Below, piece after piece: positions 1 through 15,045 of a DNA stretch of 64,000 bases; position 1 is the first letter of the stretch, and each line of letters opens with the position of its first letter. The notes under the pieces were generated by a model. It was not told where the DNA came from. It saw only the letters and a program-made list of their open reading frames with translations, and searched no databases. The translations under genes and the position numbers were made by a program. The DNA lies in assembly GCA_031216915.1 (NCBI GenBank), contig JAUFNR010000011.1, positions 682,001-746,000 of the forward strand, read 5' to 3'. Origin of the DNA: Pictodentalium vernedei (lineage: Eukaryota; Mollusca; Scaphopoda; Dentaliida; Dentaliidae).

Positions 1-3000
1 CCTGGTCGTTACAAGACCCACCACGCTATTGTCCACACGACACGTGCATAGCCTGACTAAAGGAACTGTACTACGCAACCTAAACCGTATACTTAGTACG
101 AAACCAGCGTGACTAGGCCTTGGCGACCCTACCGACATTACCAGCCAGCCTACTGTCAAACGCCTACCCACACACCCTGATCGCCACACTGCGCGGCGAA
201 CCAGAAGGAACGTAGAGCGTAACGAACAGCGAAGCATTAAACAAAAATAAAATCTTACCAGATTGGCTGATATAGCTAGCAAGCACACAACCGACCCGGT
301 CGTTACAAGACCCACCACGCTATTGTCCACACGATGCGTGCATAGCCTGACTAAAGGAACTGTTCTACGCAACCTAAACCGTATACTTAGTACGAAACCA
401 GGGTGACTAGGCCTTGGCGACCTACCGACATTACCAACCAGCCTAAGGTCAAACGCCTACCCACACACCCTGATCGCCACACTGCCCGGCGAACCAGAAG
501 GAACGTAGAGCGTAACGAATGGCGACGCATTAAACAAAAATCAAATCTTACCAGACTGGCTGATATAGCTAGCAAGCACACAACTGACTCGGTCGTTACA
601 AGACCCACCACGCTATTGTCCACACGACGCGTGCATAGCCTGACTACAGGAACTGTTCTACGCAACATAAACCGTATACTTACTACGAAACCAGCGTGCA
701 TAGGCCTTGGCGACCCTACCGACATTACCAACCAGCCTACGGTCAAACGCCTACCCACACACCCTGATCGCCACACTGCCCGGCGAACCAGAAGGAACGA
801 AGAGCGTAATGAACGGCGAGGCATTAAACAAAAATCAAATCTTACCAGATTGGCTGATATAGCTAGCAAGCACACAACCGACACGGTCGTTACAAGACCC
901 ACCACGCTATTTTCCACACGACGCGTGCATAGCCTGACTAAAGGAACTGTTCTACGCAACCTCAACCGTATACTTAGTACGAAATCAGCGTGACTAGGCC
1001 TTGGCGACCCTACCGACATTACCAACCAGCCTACGGTCAAACGCCTACCCACACACCCTGATCGCCACACTGCCCGGCGAACCAGAAGGAACGAAGAACG
1101 TAACGAACGGCGACGCATTAAACAAAAATCAAATCTTACTAGATTGGCTGATATAGCTAGCAAGCACACAACCGACCCGGTCGTTACAAGACCCACCACG
1201 CTATTGTCCACACGACACGTGCATAGCCTGACTAAAGGAACTGTTCTACGCAACCTAAACCGTATACTTAGTACGAAACCAGCGTGACTAGGCCTTGGCG
1301 ACCCTACCGACATTACCAACCAGCCTACGGTCAAACGCCTACCCACACACCCTGATCGCCACACTGCCCGGCGAACCAGAAGGAACGTAGAGGGGAACGA
1401 ACGGCGACGCATTAAACAAAAATCAAATCTTACCAGATTGGCTGATACAGCTAGCAAGCACACAACCGACACGGTCGTTACAAGACCCACCACGCTATTG
1501 TCCACACGACGCGTGCATAGCCTGACTAAAGGAACTGTTCTACGCAACCTAAACCGTATACTTAGTACGAAACCAGCGTGACTAGGCCTTGGCGACCATA
1601 CCGACATTACCAACCAGCCTACAGTCAAACGCCTACCCACACACCCTGATCGCCACACTGCCCGGCGAACCAGAAGGAACGTAGGACGTAACGAACGGCG
1701 ACGCATTAAAAAAAATCAAATCTTACCAGATTGGCTGATATAGCTAGCAAGCACACAACCGACACGGTCGTTACAAGACCCACCACGTTATTGTCCACAC
1801 GACGCGTGCATAGCCTGACTAAAGGAACTGTTCTACGCAACCTAAACCGTATACTTAGTATGAAACCAGCGTGACTAGGCCTTGGCGACCCTACCGACAT
1901 TACCAACCAGCCTACGGTCAAAGGCCTACCCACACACCCTGATCGCCACACTGCCCGGCGAACCAGAAGGAACGTAGAGCGTAATGAACGGCGACGCATT
2001 AAACAAAAATCAAATCTTACCAGATTGGCTGATATAGCTAGCAAGCACACAACCGACCCGGTCGTTACAAGACCCACCACACTATTGTCCACACGACGCG
2101 TGCATAGCCTGACTAAAGGAACTGTTCTACGCAACCTAAACCGTATACTTAGTACGAAACCAGCGTGACTAGGCCTTGGCGACCCTACCGACATTACCAA
2201 CTAGCCTACGGTCAAACGCCTACCCACACACCCTGATCGCCACACTGCCCGGCGAACCAGAAGGAACGTAGAACGAAACGAACGGCGACGCATTAAACAA
2301 AAATCAAATCTTACTAGATTGGCTGATATAGCTAGCAAGCACACAACCGACCCGGTCGTTACAAGACCCACCACGCTATTGTCCACACGACGCGTGCATA
2401 GCCTGACTAAAGGAACTGTTCTAAGCAACCTAAACCGTACACTCAGTACGAAACCAGCGTGACTAGGCCTTGGCGACCCTACCGACATTACCAACCAGCC
2501 TACAGTCAAACGCCTACCCACACACCCTGATCGCCACACTGCCCGGCGAACCAGAAGGAACGTAGAGCGTAACGAACGGCGACGCATTAAACAAAAATCA
2601 AATCTTACCAGATTTGCTGATATAGCTAGCAAGCACACAACAGACCCGGTCGTTACAAGACCCACCACGCTATTGTCCACACGACGCGTGCATAGCCTGA
2701 CTAAAGGAACTGTTCTACGCAACCTAAACCGTACACTCAGTACGAAACCAGCGTGACTAGGCCTTGGCGACCCTACCGACATTACCAACCAGCCTACGGT
2801 CAAACGCCTACCCACACACCCTGATCGCCACACTGCCGGGCGAACCAGAAGGAACGAAGAGCGTAATGAACTGCGACGCATTAAACAAAAATCAAATCTT
2901 ACCAGATTGGCTGATATAGATAGCAAGCACACAACCGACACGGTCGTTACAAGACCCACCACGCTATTGTCCACACGACGCGTGCATAGCCTGACTAAAG

Positions 3001-3745
3001 GAACTGTTCTACGCAACCTAAACCGTATACTTAGTACGAAACCAGCGTGACTAGGCCTTGGCGACCCTACCGACATTACCAACCAGCCTACAGTCAAACG
3101 CCTACCCACACACCCTGATCGCTACACTGCCCGGCGAACCAGAAGGAACGTAGAGCGTAACGAACGGCGACGCATTAAACAAAAATCAAATCTTACCAGA
3201 TTTGCTGATATAGCTAGCAAGCACACAACAGACCCGGTCGTTACAAGACCCACCACGCTATTGTCCACACGACGCGTGCATAGCCTGACTAAAGGAACTG
3301 TTCTACGCAACCTAAACCGTACACTCAGTACGAAACCAGCGTGACTAGGCCTTGGCGACCCTACCGACATTACCAACCAGCCTACGGTCAAACGCCTACC
3401 CACACACCCTGATCGCCACACTGCCGGGCGAACCAGAAGGAACGAAGAGCGTAATGAACTGCGACGCATTAAACAAAAATCAAATCTTACCAGATTGGCT
3501 GATATAGATAGCAAGCACACAACCGACACGGTCGTTACAAGACCCACCACGCTATTGTCCACACGACGCGTGCATAGCCTGACTAAAGGAACTGTTCTAC
3601 GCAACCTAAACCGGAAGGAACGTAGGGCGTAACGAACGGCGACGCATTAAACAAAAATCAAATCTTACCAGATTGGCTGATATAGCTAGCAAGCACACAA
3701 CCGACCCGGACGTTACAAGACCCACCACGCTATTGTCCACACGAC
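1..3745. repeat. Satellite block duplicated at 49234-52980
   Basis: This block matches 49234-52980 almost base for base. The offset is 49,233 before position about 420 and 49,234 after it, because this copy has lost one C (GACCTACC instead of GACCCTACC). Shared private variants include GCAT/GCAG replacing GACT (698 and 49932), the eight-A run lacking its C near 1707 (and 50941), CCAACTAGCC near 2201 (and 51435), and the truncated monomer near 3613 (and 52847). A related but shorter match to the 698 variant lies near 45815 (offset 45,117). The left end of this block lies outside the window. Confidence 0.85.
3605..3622. repeat. Truncated 178-bp monomer junction
   Basis: The text runs CCTAAACC directly into GGAAGGAACGTAGGG. 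Compared with the consensus, 116 bp are missing between CTAAACC and GAAGG, leaving a 178-bp monomer. Short microhomology (AACC) flanks the join. The same join occurs near 52847 and 58024. Confidence 0.85.
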
Positions 3746-6700
3746 GCGTGCATAGCCTGACTAAAGGAACTGTTCTACGCAACCTAAATCGTATACTTAG
3801 TACAAAACCAGCGTGACTAGGCCTTGGCGACCCTACCAACATTACCAACCAGCCTACGGTCAAACGCCTACCCACACACCCTGATCGCCACACTGCCCGG
3901 CGAACCAGAAGGAACGTAGTGCGTAAAGAATGGCGACGCATTAAACAAAAAGCAAATCTTACCAGATTGGATGATATAGCTAGCAAGCACACAACCGACC
4001 CGGTCGTTACAAGACCCACCACGCTATTGTCCACACGACACGTGCATAGCCTGACTAAAGGAACTGTTCTACGCAACCTAAACCGTATACTTAGTACAAA
4101 ACCAGCATGACTAGGCCTTGGCGACCCTACCGACATTTCCAACCACTACGCTATTCTCCACACGACGCGTGCATAGCCTGATTAAAGGAACTGTTCTACG
4201 CAACCTAAACCATATACTTAGTACGAAACCAGCGTGACTAGGCCTTGGCGACCCTACTGACATTACCAACCAGCCTACGGTCAAACGCCTACCCACACAC
4301 CCTGATCGCCACACTGCCCGGCGAACCAGAAGGAACGTAGAGCGTAACGAATGGCGACGCATTAAACTAAAACCAAATCTTACCAGATTGGCTGATATAG
4401 CTAGCAAGCACACAACCGACACGGTCGTTACAAGACCCACCACGGTATTGTCCACACGACGCGTGCATAGCCTGACTAAAGGAACTGTTCTACGCAACCT
4501 AAACCGTATACTTAGTACGAAACCAGCGTGACTACGCCTTGGCGACCCTACCGACATTACCAACCAGCCTACGGTCAAACGCCTACCCACACACCCTGAT
4601 CGCCACACAGCCCGGCGAACCAGAAGGAACGTAGAGCGTAACGAATGGCGATGCATTAAACAAAAATCAAATCTTACCAGATTGGCTGATATAGCTAGCA
4701 AGCACACAACCGACCCGGTCGTTACAAGACCCACCACGCTATTGTCCACACGACGCGTGCATAGCCTGACTAAAGGAACTGTTCTACGCAACCTAAACCG
4801 TATACTTAGTACGAAACCAGCGTGACTAGGCCTTGGTGACCCTACCGACATTACCAACCAGCCTACGGTCAAACGCCTACCCACACACCCTGATCGCCAC
4901 ATTGCCCGGGGAACCAGAAGGAACGTAGAGCGTAACGAACGGCGACGCATTAAACAAAAATCAAATCTTACCAGATTGGCTGATATAGCTAGCAAGCACA
5001 CAACCGACCCGGTCGTTACAAGACCCACCACGCTATTGTCCACACGTCGCGAGCATAGCCTGACTAAAGGAACTGTTCTACGCAACCTAAACCGTATACT
5101 TAGTACGAAGACAGCGTGACTAGGGCTTGGCGACCCTAACGACATTACGAACCAGCCTACGGTCAAACGCCTACCCACACACCCTGATCGCCACACTGCC
5201 CTGCGAAACAGAAGGAACGTAGAGCGTAACGAATGGCGATTTAAACAAAAATCAAATCTTACCAGATTGGCTGATATAGCTAGCAAGCACACAACCGACC
5301 CGGTCGTTACAAGACCCACCACGCTATTGTCCACACGACGCGTGCATATCCTGATTAAAGGAACTGTTCTACGCAACCTAAACCGTATACTTAGTACGAA
5401 ACCAGCGTGACTAGGCCTTGGCGACCCTACCGACATTACCAACCAGTCTACGGTCAAACGCCTACCCACACACCCTGATCGCCACACTGCCAGGCGAACC
5501 AGAAGGAACGTAGAGCGTAACGAACGGCGACGCATTAAACAAAAATCAAATCTTACCAGATTGGCTGATATAGCTAGCAAGCACACAACCGACCCGGTCG
5601 TTACAAGACCCACCACGCTATTGTCCACACGACGTGTGCATAGCCTGACTAAAGGAACTGTTCTACGCAACCTAAACCGTATACTTAGTACGAAACCAGC
5701 GTCACTAGGCCTTGGCGACCCTACCGACATTACCAACCAGCCTACGGTCAAACGCCTACCCACACACCCTGATCGCCACACTGCCCGGCGAACCAGAAGG
5801 AACGTAGAGCGTAACGAACGGCGACGCATTAAACAAAAATCAAATCTTACCAGATTGGCTGATATAGCTAGCAAGCACACAACCGACCCGGTCGTTACAA
5901 GACCCACCACGCTATTGTCCACACGACGCGTGCATAGCCTGACTAAAGGAACTGTTCTACGCAACCTAAATCGTATACTTAGTACAAAACCAGCGTGACT
6001 AGGCCTTGGCGACCCTACGGACATTACCAACCAGCCTACGGTCAAACGCCTACCCACACACCCTGATCGCCACACTGCCCGGCGAACCAGAAGGAACGTA
6101 GTGCGTAACGAATGGCGACGCATTAAACAAAAAGCAAATCTTACCAGATAGGCTGATATAGCTAGCAAGCACACAACCGACCCGGTCGTTACAAGACGCA
6201 CCACGCTATTGTCCACACGACGCGTGCATAGCCTGACTAAAGGAACTGTTCTACGCAACCTAAACCGTATACTTAGTACGAAACCAGCGTGACTAGGCCT
6301 TGGCGACCCTACCGACATTTCCAACCAGACTACGGTCAAACGCCTAACCACACACCCTGATCGCCACACTGCCCGGCGAAACAGAAGGAACGTAGAGCGT
6401 AACGAACGGCGACGCATTAAACAAAAATCAAATCTTACCAGATTGGCTGATATAGCTAGCAAGCACACAACCGACCCGGTCGTTACAAGACCCGCCACGC
6501 TACTGTCCACACGACGCGTGCACAGCCTGACTAAAGGAACTGTTCTACGCAACCTAAACCGTATACTTTATACGAAACCAGCATGACTAGGCCTTGGCGA
6601 CCCTACCGACATTACCAACCAGCCTACGGTCAAATGCCTACCCATACACCCTGATCGCCACACTGCCCGGCGAACCAGAAGGAACGTAGGGCGTAACGAA

Positions 6701-9655
6701 CGGCGACGCATTAAACAAAAATCAAATCTTACCAGATTGGCTGATATAGCTAGCAAGCACACAACCGACCCGGACGTTACAAGACCCACCACGCTATTGT
6801 CCACACGACGCGTGCATAGCCTGACTAAAGGAACTGTTCTACGCAACCTAAATCGTATACTTAGTACAAAACCAGCGTGACTAGGCCTTGGCGACCCTAC
6901 GGACATTACCAACCAGCCTACGGTCAAACGCCTACCCACACACCCTGATCGCCACACTGCCCGGCGAACCAGAAGGAACGTAGTGCGTAACGAATGGCGA
7001 CGCATTAAACAAAAAGCAAATCTTACCAGATTGGATGATATAGCTAGCAAGCACACAACCGACCCGGTCGTTACAAGACCCACCACGCTATTGTCCACAC
7101 GACACGTGCATAGCCTGACTAAAGGAACTGTTCTACGCAACCTAAACCGTATACTTAGTACAAAACCAGCGTGACTAGGCCTTGGCGACCCTACCGACAT
7201 TTCCAACCAGCCTACGGTCTAACGCCTACCCACACACCCTGATCGCCACACTGCCCGGCGAACCAGAAGGAACGTAGAGCGTAACGAACGGCGACGCATT
7301 AAACAAAAATCAAATCTTACCAGATTGGCTGATATAGCTAGCAAGCACACAACCGACCCGGTCGTTACAAGACCCACCACGCTATTGTCCACACGACGCG
7401 TGCACAGCCTGACTAAAGGAACTGTTCTACGCAACCTAAACCGTATACTTAGTACGAAACCAGCATGACTAGGCCTTGGCGACCCTACCGACATTACCAA
7501 CCAGCCGACGGTCAAACGCCTACCCACACACCCTGATCGCCACACTGCCCGGCGAACCAGAAGGAACGTAGAGCGTAACGAACGGCGACGCATTAAACAA
7601 AAATCAAATCTTACCAGATTGGCTGATATAGCTAGCAAGCACACAACCGACCCGGTCGTTACAAGACCCACTACGCTATTCTCCACACGACGCGTGCATA
7701 GCCTGATTAAAGGAACTGTTCTACGCAACCTAAACCATATACTTAGTACGAAACCAGTGTGACTAGGCCTTGGCGACCCTACTGACATTACCAACCAGCC
7801 TACGGTCAAACGCCTACCCACACACCCTGATCGCCACACTGCCCGGCGAACCAGAAGGAACGTAGAGCGTAACGAATGGCGACGCATTAAACTAAAATCA
7901 AATCTTACCAGATTGGCTGATATAGCTAGCAAGCACACAACCGACACGGTCGTTACAAGACCCACCACGGTATTGTCCACACGACGCCTGCATAGCCTGA
8001 CTAAAGGAACTGTTCTACGCAACCTAAACCGTATACTTAGTACGAAACCAGCGTGACTACGCCTTGGCGACCCTACCGACATTACCAACCAGCCTACGGT
8101 CAAACGCCTACCCACACACCCTGATCGCCACACAGCCCGGTGAACCAGAAGGAACGTAGAGCGTAACGAATGGCGATGCATTAAACAAAAATCAAATCTT
8201 ACCAGATTGGCTGATATAGCTAGCAAGCACACAACCGACCCGGTCATTACAAGACCCACCACGCTATTGTCCACACGACGCGTGCATAGCCTGACTAAAG
8301 GAACTGTTCTACGCAACCTAAACCGTATACTTAGTATGAAACCAGCGTGACTAGGCCTTGGTGACCCTACCGACATTACCAACCAGCCTACGGTCAAACG
8401 CCTACCCACACACCCTGATCGCCACATTGCCCGGGGAACCGGAAAGAACGTAGAGCGTAACGAACGGCGACGCATTAAACAAAAATCAAATCTTACCAGA
8501 TTGGCTGATATAGCTAGCAAGCACACAACCGACCCGGTCGTTACAAGACCCACCACGCTATTGTCCACACGTCGCGAGCATAGCCTGACTAAAGGAACTG
8601 TTCTACGCAACCTAAACCGTATACTTAGTACGAAGACAGCGTGACTAGGGCTTGGCGACCCTAACGACATTACGAACCAGCCAACGGTCAAACGCCTACC
8701 CACACACCCTGATCGCCACACTGCCCTGCGAAACAGAAGGAACGTAGAGCGTAACGAATGGCGATTTAAACAAAAATCAAATCTTACCAGATTGGCTGAT
8801 ATAGCTAGCAAGCACACAACCGACCCGGTCGTTACAAGACCCACCACGCTATTGTCCACACGACGCGTGCATATCCTGATTAAAGGAACTGTTCTACGCA
8901 ACCTAAACCGTATACTTAGTACGAAACCAGCGTGACTAGGCCTTGGCGACCCTACCGACATTACCAACCAGTCTACGGTCAAACGCCTACCCACACACCC
9001 TGATCGCCACACTGCCAGGCGAACCAGAAGGAACGTAGAGCGTAACGAACGGCGACGCATTAAACAAAAATCAAATCTTACCAGATTGGCTGATATAGCT
9101 AGCAAGCACACAACCGACCCGGTCGTTACAAGACCCACCACGCTATTGTCCACACGACGTGTGCATAGCCTGACTAAAGGAACTGTTCTACGCAACCTAA
9201 ACCGTATACTTAGTACGAAACCAGCGTCACTAGGCCTTGGCGACCCTACCGACATTACCAACCAGCCTACGGTCAAACGCCTACCCACACACCCTGATCG
9301 CCACACTGCCCGGCGAACCAGAAGGAACGTAGAGCGTAACGAACGGCGACGCATTAAACAAAAATCAAATCTTACCAGATTGGCTGATATAGCTAGCAAG
9401 CACACAACCGACCCGGTCGTTACAAGACCCACCACGCTATTGTCCACACGACGCGTGCATAGCCTGACTAAAGGAACTGTTCTACGCAACCTAAATCGTA
9501 TACTTAGTACAAAACCAGCGTGACTAGGCCTTGGCGACCCTACGGACATTACCAACCAGCCTACGGTCAAACGCCTACCCACACACCCTGATCGCCACAC
9601 TGCCCGGCGAACCAGAAGGAACGTAGTGCGTAACGAATGGAGACGCATTAAACAA
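3614..9655. repeat. 12-monomer higher-order repeat, two copies, period 3525 bp
   Basis: Copy a (about 3614-6677) and copy b (about 6678-9655) share monomer-specific variants in the same order. These include GGACGTTAC (3708 and 6772), GTAGTGCGTAACGAATGG, GTCGCGAGCAT, GAAGACAGCGTG and GCGTCACTAGG (5700 and 9225). The shift is 3525 bp, equal to 12 x 294 minus 3. The missing 3 bp are explained by a monomer reading GGCGATTTAAAC instead of GGCGACGCATTAAAC, net of a small difference, in both copies (5237 and 8762). Before position 4145 the shift is only 3064 bp because copy a carries a 461-bp deletion. A third version lies at 58024-63345. Confidence 0.85.
4137..4155. repeat. Junction of a 461-bp deletion within the HOR
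   Basis: TTTCCAACCA joins directly to CTACGCTATTCTCC. In the intact HOR copy these two strings lie at 7200-7209 and 7671, so one whole monomer plus 167 bp is missing here. CCA/CCACT at both sides offers microhomology. The same join occurs near 58556, so the deleted form was itself duplicated over long range. Confidence 0.85.
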
Positions 9656-12600
9656 AAATCAAATCTTACCAGATTGGCTGATATAGCTAGCAAGCACACA
9701 ACCGACCCGGTCGTTACAAGACCCACCACGCTATTGTCCACACGTCGCGAGCATAGCCTGACTAAAGGAACTGTTCTACGCAACCTAAACCGTATACTTA
9801 GTACGAAAACAGCGTGACTAGGCCTTGGCTACCCTACCGACATTACGAACCAGCCTACGGTCAAACGCCTACCCACACACCCTGATCGCCACATTGCCCT
9901 GCGAAACAGAAGGAACGTAGAGCGTAACGAATGGCGACGCATTAAACAAAAATCAAATCTTACCAGATTGGCTGATATAGCTAGCAAGCACACAACCGAC
10001 CCGGTCGTTACAAGACCCACCACGCTATTGTCCACACGACGCGTGCATAGCCTGACTAAAGGAACTGTTCTATGCAACCTAAACCGTATACTTAGTACGA
10101 AACCAGCGTGACTAGGCCTTGGCGACCCTACCGACATTACCAACCAGCCTACAGTCAAACGCCTACCCACACACCCTGATCTCTACACTGCCCGGCGAAC
10201 CAGAAGGAACGTAGAGCGTAACGAACGGCGACGCATTAAAAAAAATCAAATCTTACCAGATTGGCTGATATAGTTAGCAAGCACACAACCGACCCGGTCG
10301 TCACAAGACCCACCACGCTATTGTCCACGCGACGCGTGCATAGCCTGACTAAAGGAACTGTTCTACGCAACCTAAACCGTATACTTAGCACGAAAGCAGC
10401 GTGACTAGGCCTTCGCGACTCTACCGACATTACCAAACAGCCTACGGTCAAACGCCTACCCACACACCCTGATCGGCACACTGCCCGGCGAACCAGAAGG
10501 AACGCAGAGCGTAACGAACGGCGATGCATTAAACAAAAATCAAATCTTACCAGATTGGCTGATATAGCTAGCAAGCACACAACCCACCCGGTCGTCACAA
10601 GACCCACCACGCTATTGTCCACACGACGCGTGCATAGCCTGACTAAAGGAACGGTTCTACGCAACCTAAACCGTATACTTAGTACGAAACCAGCGTGACT
10701 AGGCCTTCGCGACTCTACCGACATTACCAACCAGCCTACGGTCAAACGCCTACCCACACACCCTGATCGGCACACTGCCCGGCGAACCAGAAGGAACGTA
10801 GAGTGTAACGAACGGCGACGCATTAAACAAAAATCAAATTTTACCAGATTGGCTGATATAGCTAGCAAGCACACAACCGACCCGGTCATTACTAGACCCA
10901 CCACGCTATTGTCCACACGACGCATGCATAGCCTGACTAAAGGAACTGTTCTACGCAACCTAAACCGTATACTTAGTACGAAACCAGCGTGACTAGGCCT
11001 TCGCGACCCTACCGACATTACCAACCAGCCTACGGTCAAACGCCTACCCTCACACCCTGATCGCCACACTGCCCGGCGAACCGGAGGGAACGAAGAGCGT
11101 AACGAACGGCGACGCATTAAACAAAAATCAAATCTTACCAGATTGGCTGATATACCTAGCAAGCACACAACCGACACGGTCTTTACAAGACCCACCACGC
11201 TATTGTCCACACGACGCGTGCATAGCCTGACTAAAGGAACTGTTCTACGCAACCTAAACTGTATACTTAGTACAAAACCAGCGTGACTAGGCCTTGGCGA
11301 CCCTACCGACATTACCAACCAGTCTACGGTCAAACGCCTACCCACACACCCTGATCGCCACACTGCCAGGCGAACCAGAAGGAACGTAGAGCTTAACGAA
11401 CGGCGACGCATTAAACAAAAATCAAATCTTACCAGATTGGCTGATATAGCTAGCAAGCACACAACCGACCCGGTCGTTACAAGACCCACCACGCTATGTT
11501 CCACACGACGTGTGCATAGCCTGACTAAAGGAACTGTTCTACGCAACCTAAACCGTATACTTAGTACGAAACCAGCGTGACTAGGCCTTGGCGACCCTAC
11601 CGACATTACCAACCAGCCTACGGTCAAACGCCTACCCACACACCCTGATCGCCACACTGCCCGGCGAACCAGAAGGAACGTAGAGCGTAACGAACGGCGA
11701 CGCATTAAACAAAAATCAAATCTTACCAGATTGGCTGATATAGCTAGCAAGCACACAACCGACCCGGTCGTTACAAGACCCACCACGCTATTGTCCACAC
11801 GACGCGTGCATAGCCTGACTAAAGGAACTGTTCTACGCAACCTAAATCGTATACTTAGTACAAAACCAGCGTGACTAGGCCTTGGCGACCCTACGGACAT
11901 TACCAACCAGCCTACGGTCAAACGCCTACCCACACACCCTGATCGCCACACTGCCCGGCGAACCAGAAGGAACGTAGTGCGTAACGAATGGCGACGCATT
12001 AAACAAAAAGCAAATCTTACCAGATTGGCTGATATAGCTAGCAAGCACACAACCGACCCGGTCGTTACAAGACCCACCACGCTATTGTCCACACGACGCG
12101 TGCATATCCTGATTAAAGGAACTGTTCTACGCAACCTAAACCGTATACTTAGTACGAAACCAGTGTGACTAGGCCTTGGCGACCCTAACGATATTACCAA
12201 CCAGCCTACGGTCAAACGCCTACCCACACACCCTGATCGCCACACTGCCCGGCGAACCAGAAGGAACGTAGAGCGTAACGAACGGCGACGCATTAAACAA
12301 AAATCAAATCTTACCAGAGTGGCTGATATAGCTAGCAAGCACACAACCGACCCGGTCGTTACAAGACCCACCACGCTATTGTCCACACGACGCGTGCATA
12401 GCCTGACTAAAGGTACTGTTCTACGCAACCTAAACCGTTTACTTAGTACGAAACCAGCGTGACTAGGCCTTGGTGACCCTACCGACATTACCAACCAGCC
12501 TACGGTCAAACGCCTACCCACACACCCTGATAGCCACATTGCCCGGGGAACCAGAAGGAACGAAGAATGTAACGAACGGCAATGCATTAAACAAAAATCA

Positions 12601-13082
12601 AATCTTACCAGATTGGCTGATATAGCTAGCAAGCACACAACCGACCCGGTCGTTACAAGACCCACCACGCTATTGTCCACACGTCGCGAGCATAGCCTGA
12701 CTAAAGGAACTGTTCTACGAAACCTAAACCGTATACTTAGTACGAAAACAGCGTGACTAGGCCTTGGCGACCCTACCGACATTACCAACCAGCCTACGGT
12801 CAAACGCCTACCCACACACCCTGATCGCCACACTGCCCTGCGAAACAGAAGGAACGTAGAGCGTAACGAATGGCGACGCATTAAACAAAAATCAAATCTT
12901 ACCAGATTGGCTGATATAGCTAGCAAGCACACAACCGACCCGGTCGTTACAAGACCCACCACGCTATTGTCCACACGACGCGTGCATAGCCTGACTAAAG
13001 GAACTGTTCTACGCAACCTAAACCGTATACTTAGTACGAAACCAGCGTGACTAGACCTTGGCGACCCAACCGACATTACCAA
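9656..13082. repeat. Heterogeneous satellite monomers between HOR families
   Basis: About 11-12 monomers of the 294-bp family. Some match the 12-mer HOR (for example GTAGTGCGTAACGAATGG at 11970 and GTCGCGAGCAT at 12680). Others carry private variants such as CCTTCGCGACTC (10412, 10704), CCGGAGGGAACG (11090) and CTATGTTCC (11495). A C-loss in the A-tract near 10240 repeats the type seen at 1707. I see no simple period above 294 bp here. Confidence 0.7.
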
Positions 13083-15030
13083 CTAGCCTACGGTCAAATG
13101 CCTACCCACACACCCTGATCGACACACTGCCCGGCGAACCAGAAGGAACGTAGAGCGTAACGAACAGCGACGCATTAAACAAAAATCAAATCTTACCAGA
13201 TTGGCTGATATAGCTAGCAAGCACACAATCGACCCGGTCGTTACAAGACCCACCACGCTATGGTCCACACGACGCGTGCATAGCCTGACTAAAGGAACTG
13301 TTCTATGCAACCTAAACCGCATACTTAGTACGAAACCAGCGTGACTAGGCCTTGGCGACCCTGCCGACATTACCAACCAGCCTACAGTCAAATGCCTACC
13401 CACACACCCTGATCGCCACACTGCCCGGCGAACCAGAAGGAACGTAGAGCGTAACGAACGGCGACGCATTAAACAAAAATCAAATCTTACCAGATTGGCT
13501 GATATAGCTAGCAAGCACACAACCGACCCGGTCGTTACAAGACCCACCACGCTATTGTCCACACGACGTGTGCATAGCCTGACTAAAGGAACTGTTCTAC
13601 GCAACCTAAACCGTATACTTAGTACGAAACCAGTGTGACTAGGCCTTGGCGACCCTACCGACATTACCAACCAGCCTACGATCAAACGCCTACCCACACA
13701 CCCTGATGGCCACACTGCCCGGCGAACCAGAAGGAACGTAGAGCATAACGAACGGCGACACATTAAACAAAAATCAAATCTTACCAGATTGCCTGATATA
13801 GCTAGCAAGCACACAACCGACCCGGTCGTTACAAGTCCCAACACGCTATTGTCCACACGACGGGTGCATAGCCTGACTAAAGGAACTGTTCTATGCAACC
13901 TAAACCGTACACTTAGTACGAAACCAGCGTGACTACGCCTTGGCGACCCTACCAACATTACCAACCAGCCTACGGTCAAACGCCTACGCACACACCCTGA
14001 TCGCCACACTGCCCGGCGAACCAGAAGGAACGTAGAGCATAACGAACGGCGACGCATTAAACAAAAATCAAATCATACCAGATTGGCTGATATAGCTAGC
14101 AAGCACACAACCGACCCGGTCGTTACAAGACCCACCACGCTATTGTCCACACGATGCGTGCATAGCCTGACTAAAGGAACTGTTCTACGCAACCTAAACC
14201 GTATACTTAGTATGAAACCAGCGTGACTAGGCCTTGGCGACCCTACCGACATTACCAACCAGCCTACGGTCAAATGCCTACCCACACACCCTGATCGCCA
14301 CACTGCCCGGCGAACCAGAAGTAACGTAGAGCGTAACGAACAGCGACGCATTAAACAAAAATCAAATCTTACCAGATTGGCTGATATAGCTAGCAAGCAC
14401 ACAACCGACATGGTCGTTACAAGACCCACCACGCTATTGTCCACACGACGCGTACATAGCCTGACTAAAGGAACTGTTCTACGCAACCTAAACCGTATAC
14501 TTAGTATGAAACCAGCATGACTAGGCCTTGGCGACCCTACCGACATTACCAACCAGCCTACGGTCAAACGCCTACCCACACACCCTGATCGCCACACTGC
14601 CCGGCGAACCAGAAGGAACGGAGAGCGTAACGAACGGCGACGCATTAAACAAAAATCAAATCTTACCAGATTGGCTGATATAGCTAGCAAGCACACAACC
14701 GACCCAGTCGTTACAAGACCCACCACGCTATTGTCCACACGACACGTGCATAGCCTGACTAAAGGAACTGTTCTACGCAACCTAAACCGTATACTTAGTA
14801 CGAAACCAGCGTGACTACGCCTTGGCGACCCTACCGACATTACCAACCAGCCTACGGTCAAACGCCTACCCACACACCCTGATGGCCACACTGCCCGGCG
14901 AACCAGAAGGAACGTAGAGTGTAACGAACGGCGACGCATTAAACAAAAATCAAATCTTACCAGATTGGCTGATATAGCTAGCAAGCACACAACCGACCCG
15001 GTCGTTACAAGACCCAACACGTTATTGTCC

Positions 15031-15045
15031 ACACGATGGGCTGAC
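15031..15045. repeat. Diagnostic 8-bp deletion monomer (first of five)
   Basis: ACACGATGGGCTGAC replaces ACACGACGCGTGCATAGCCTGAC, an 8-bp loss. The same form occurs near 21741, 26389, 30156 and 39868. In all five the MITE insertion monomer lies about 485 bp downstream; it is filled in the first four and empty in the fifth. It is a useful marker for aligning the HOR blocks. Confidence 0.85.

Noticed and set aside
1..294. CENP-B box in the monomer
   Set aside because: I compared each CGAA and TTCG context in the consensus with the box pattern by eye, and none fits. A centromeric role is neither supported nor excluded.
296..312. tRNA-like T-arm (GGTC-GTTACAA-GACC, 7-base loop) in each monomer, suggesting a tRNA-derived repeat
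   Set aside because: The stem is only 4 bp, the loop does not fit TTCRANY, and no A-box, acceptor stem or anticodon arm is found around it.
5561..5998. Forward open frames of 63-196 codons (ending in ...LSTKPA)
   Set aside because: They are bounded by the monomer's own TGA (GCGTGACTAGG) and become longer only where that TGA is lost by a point change. They recur wherever the monomer does.
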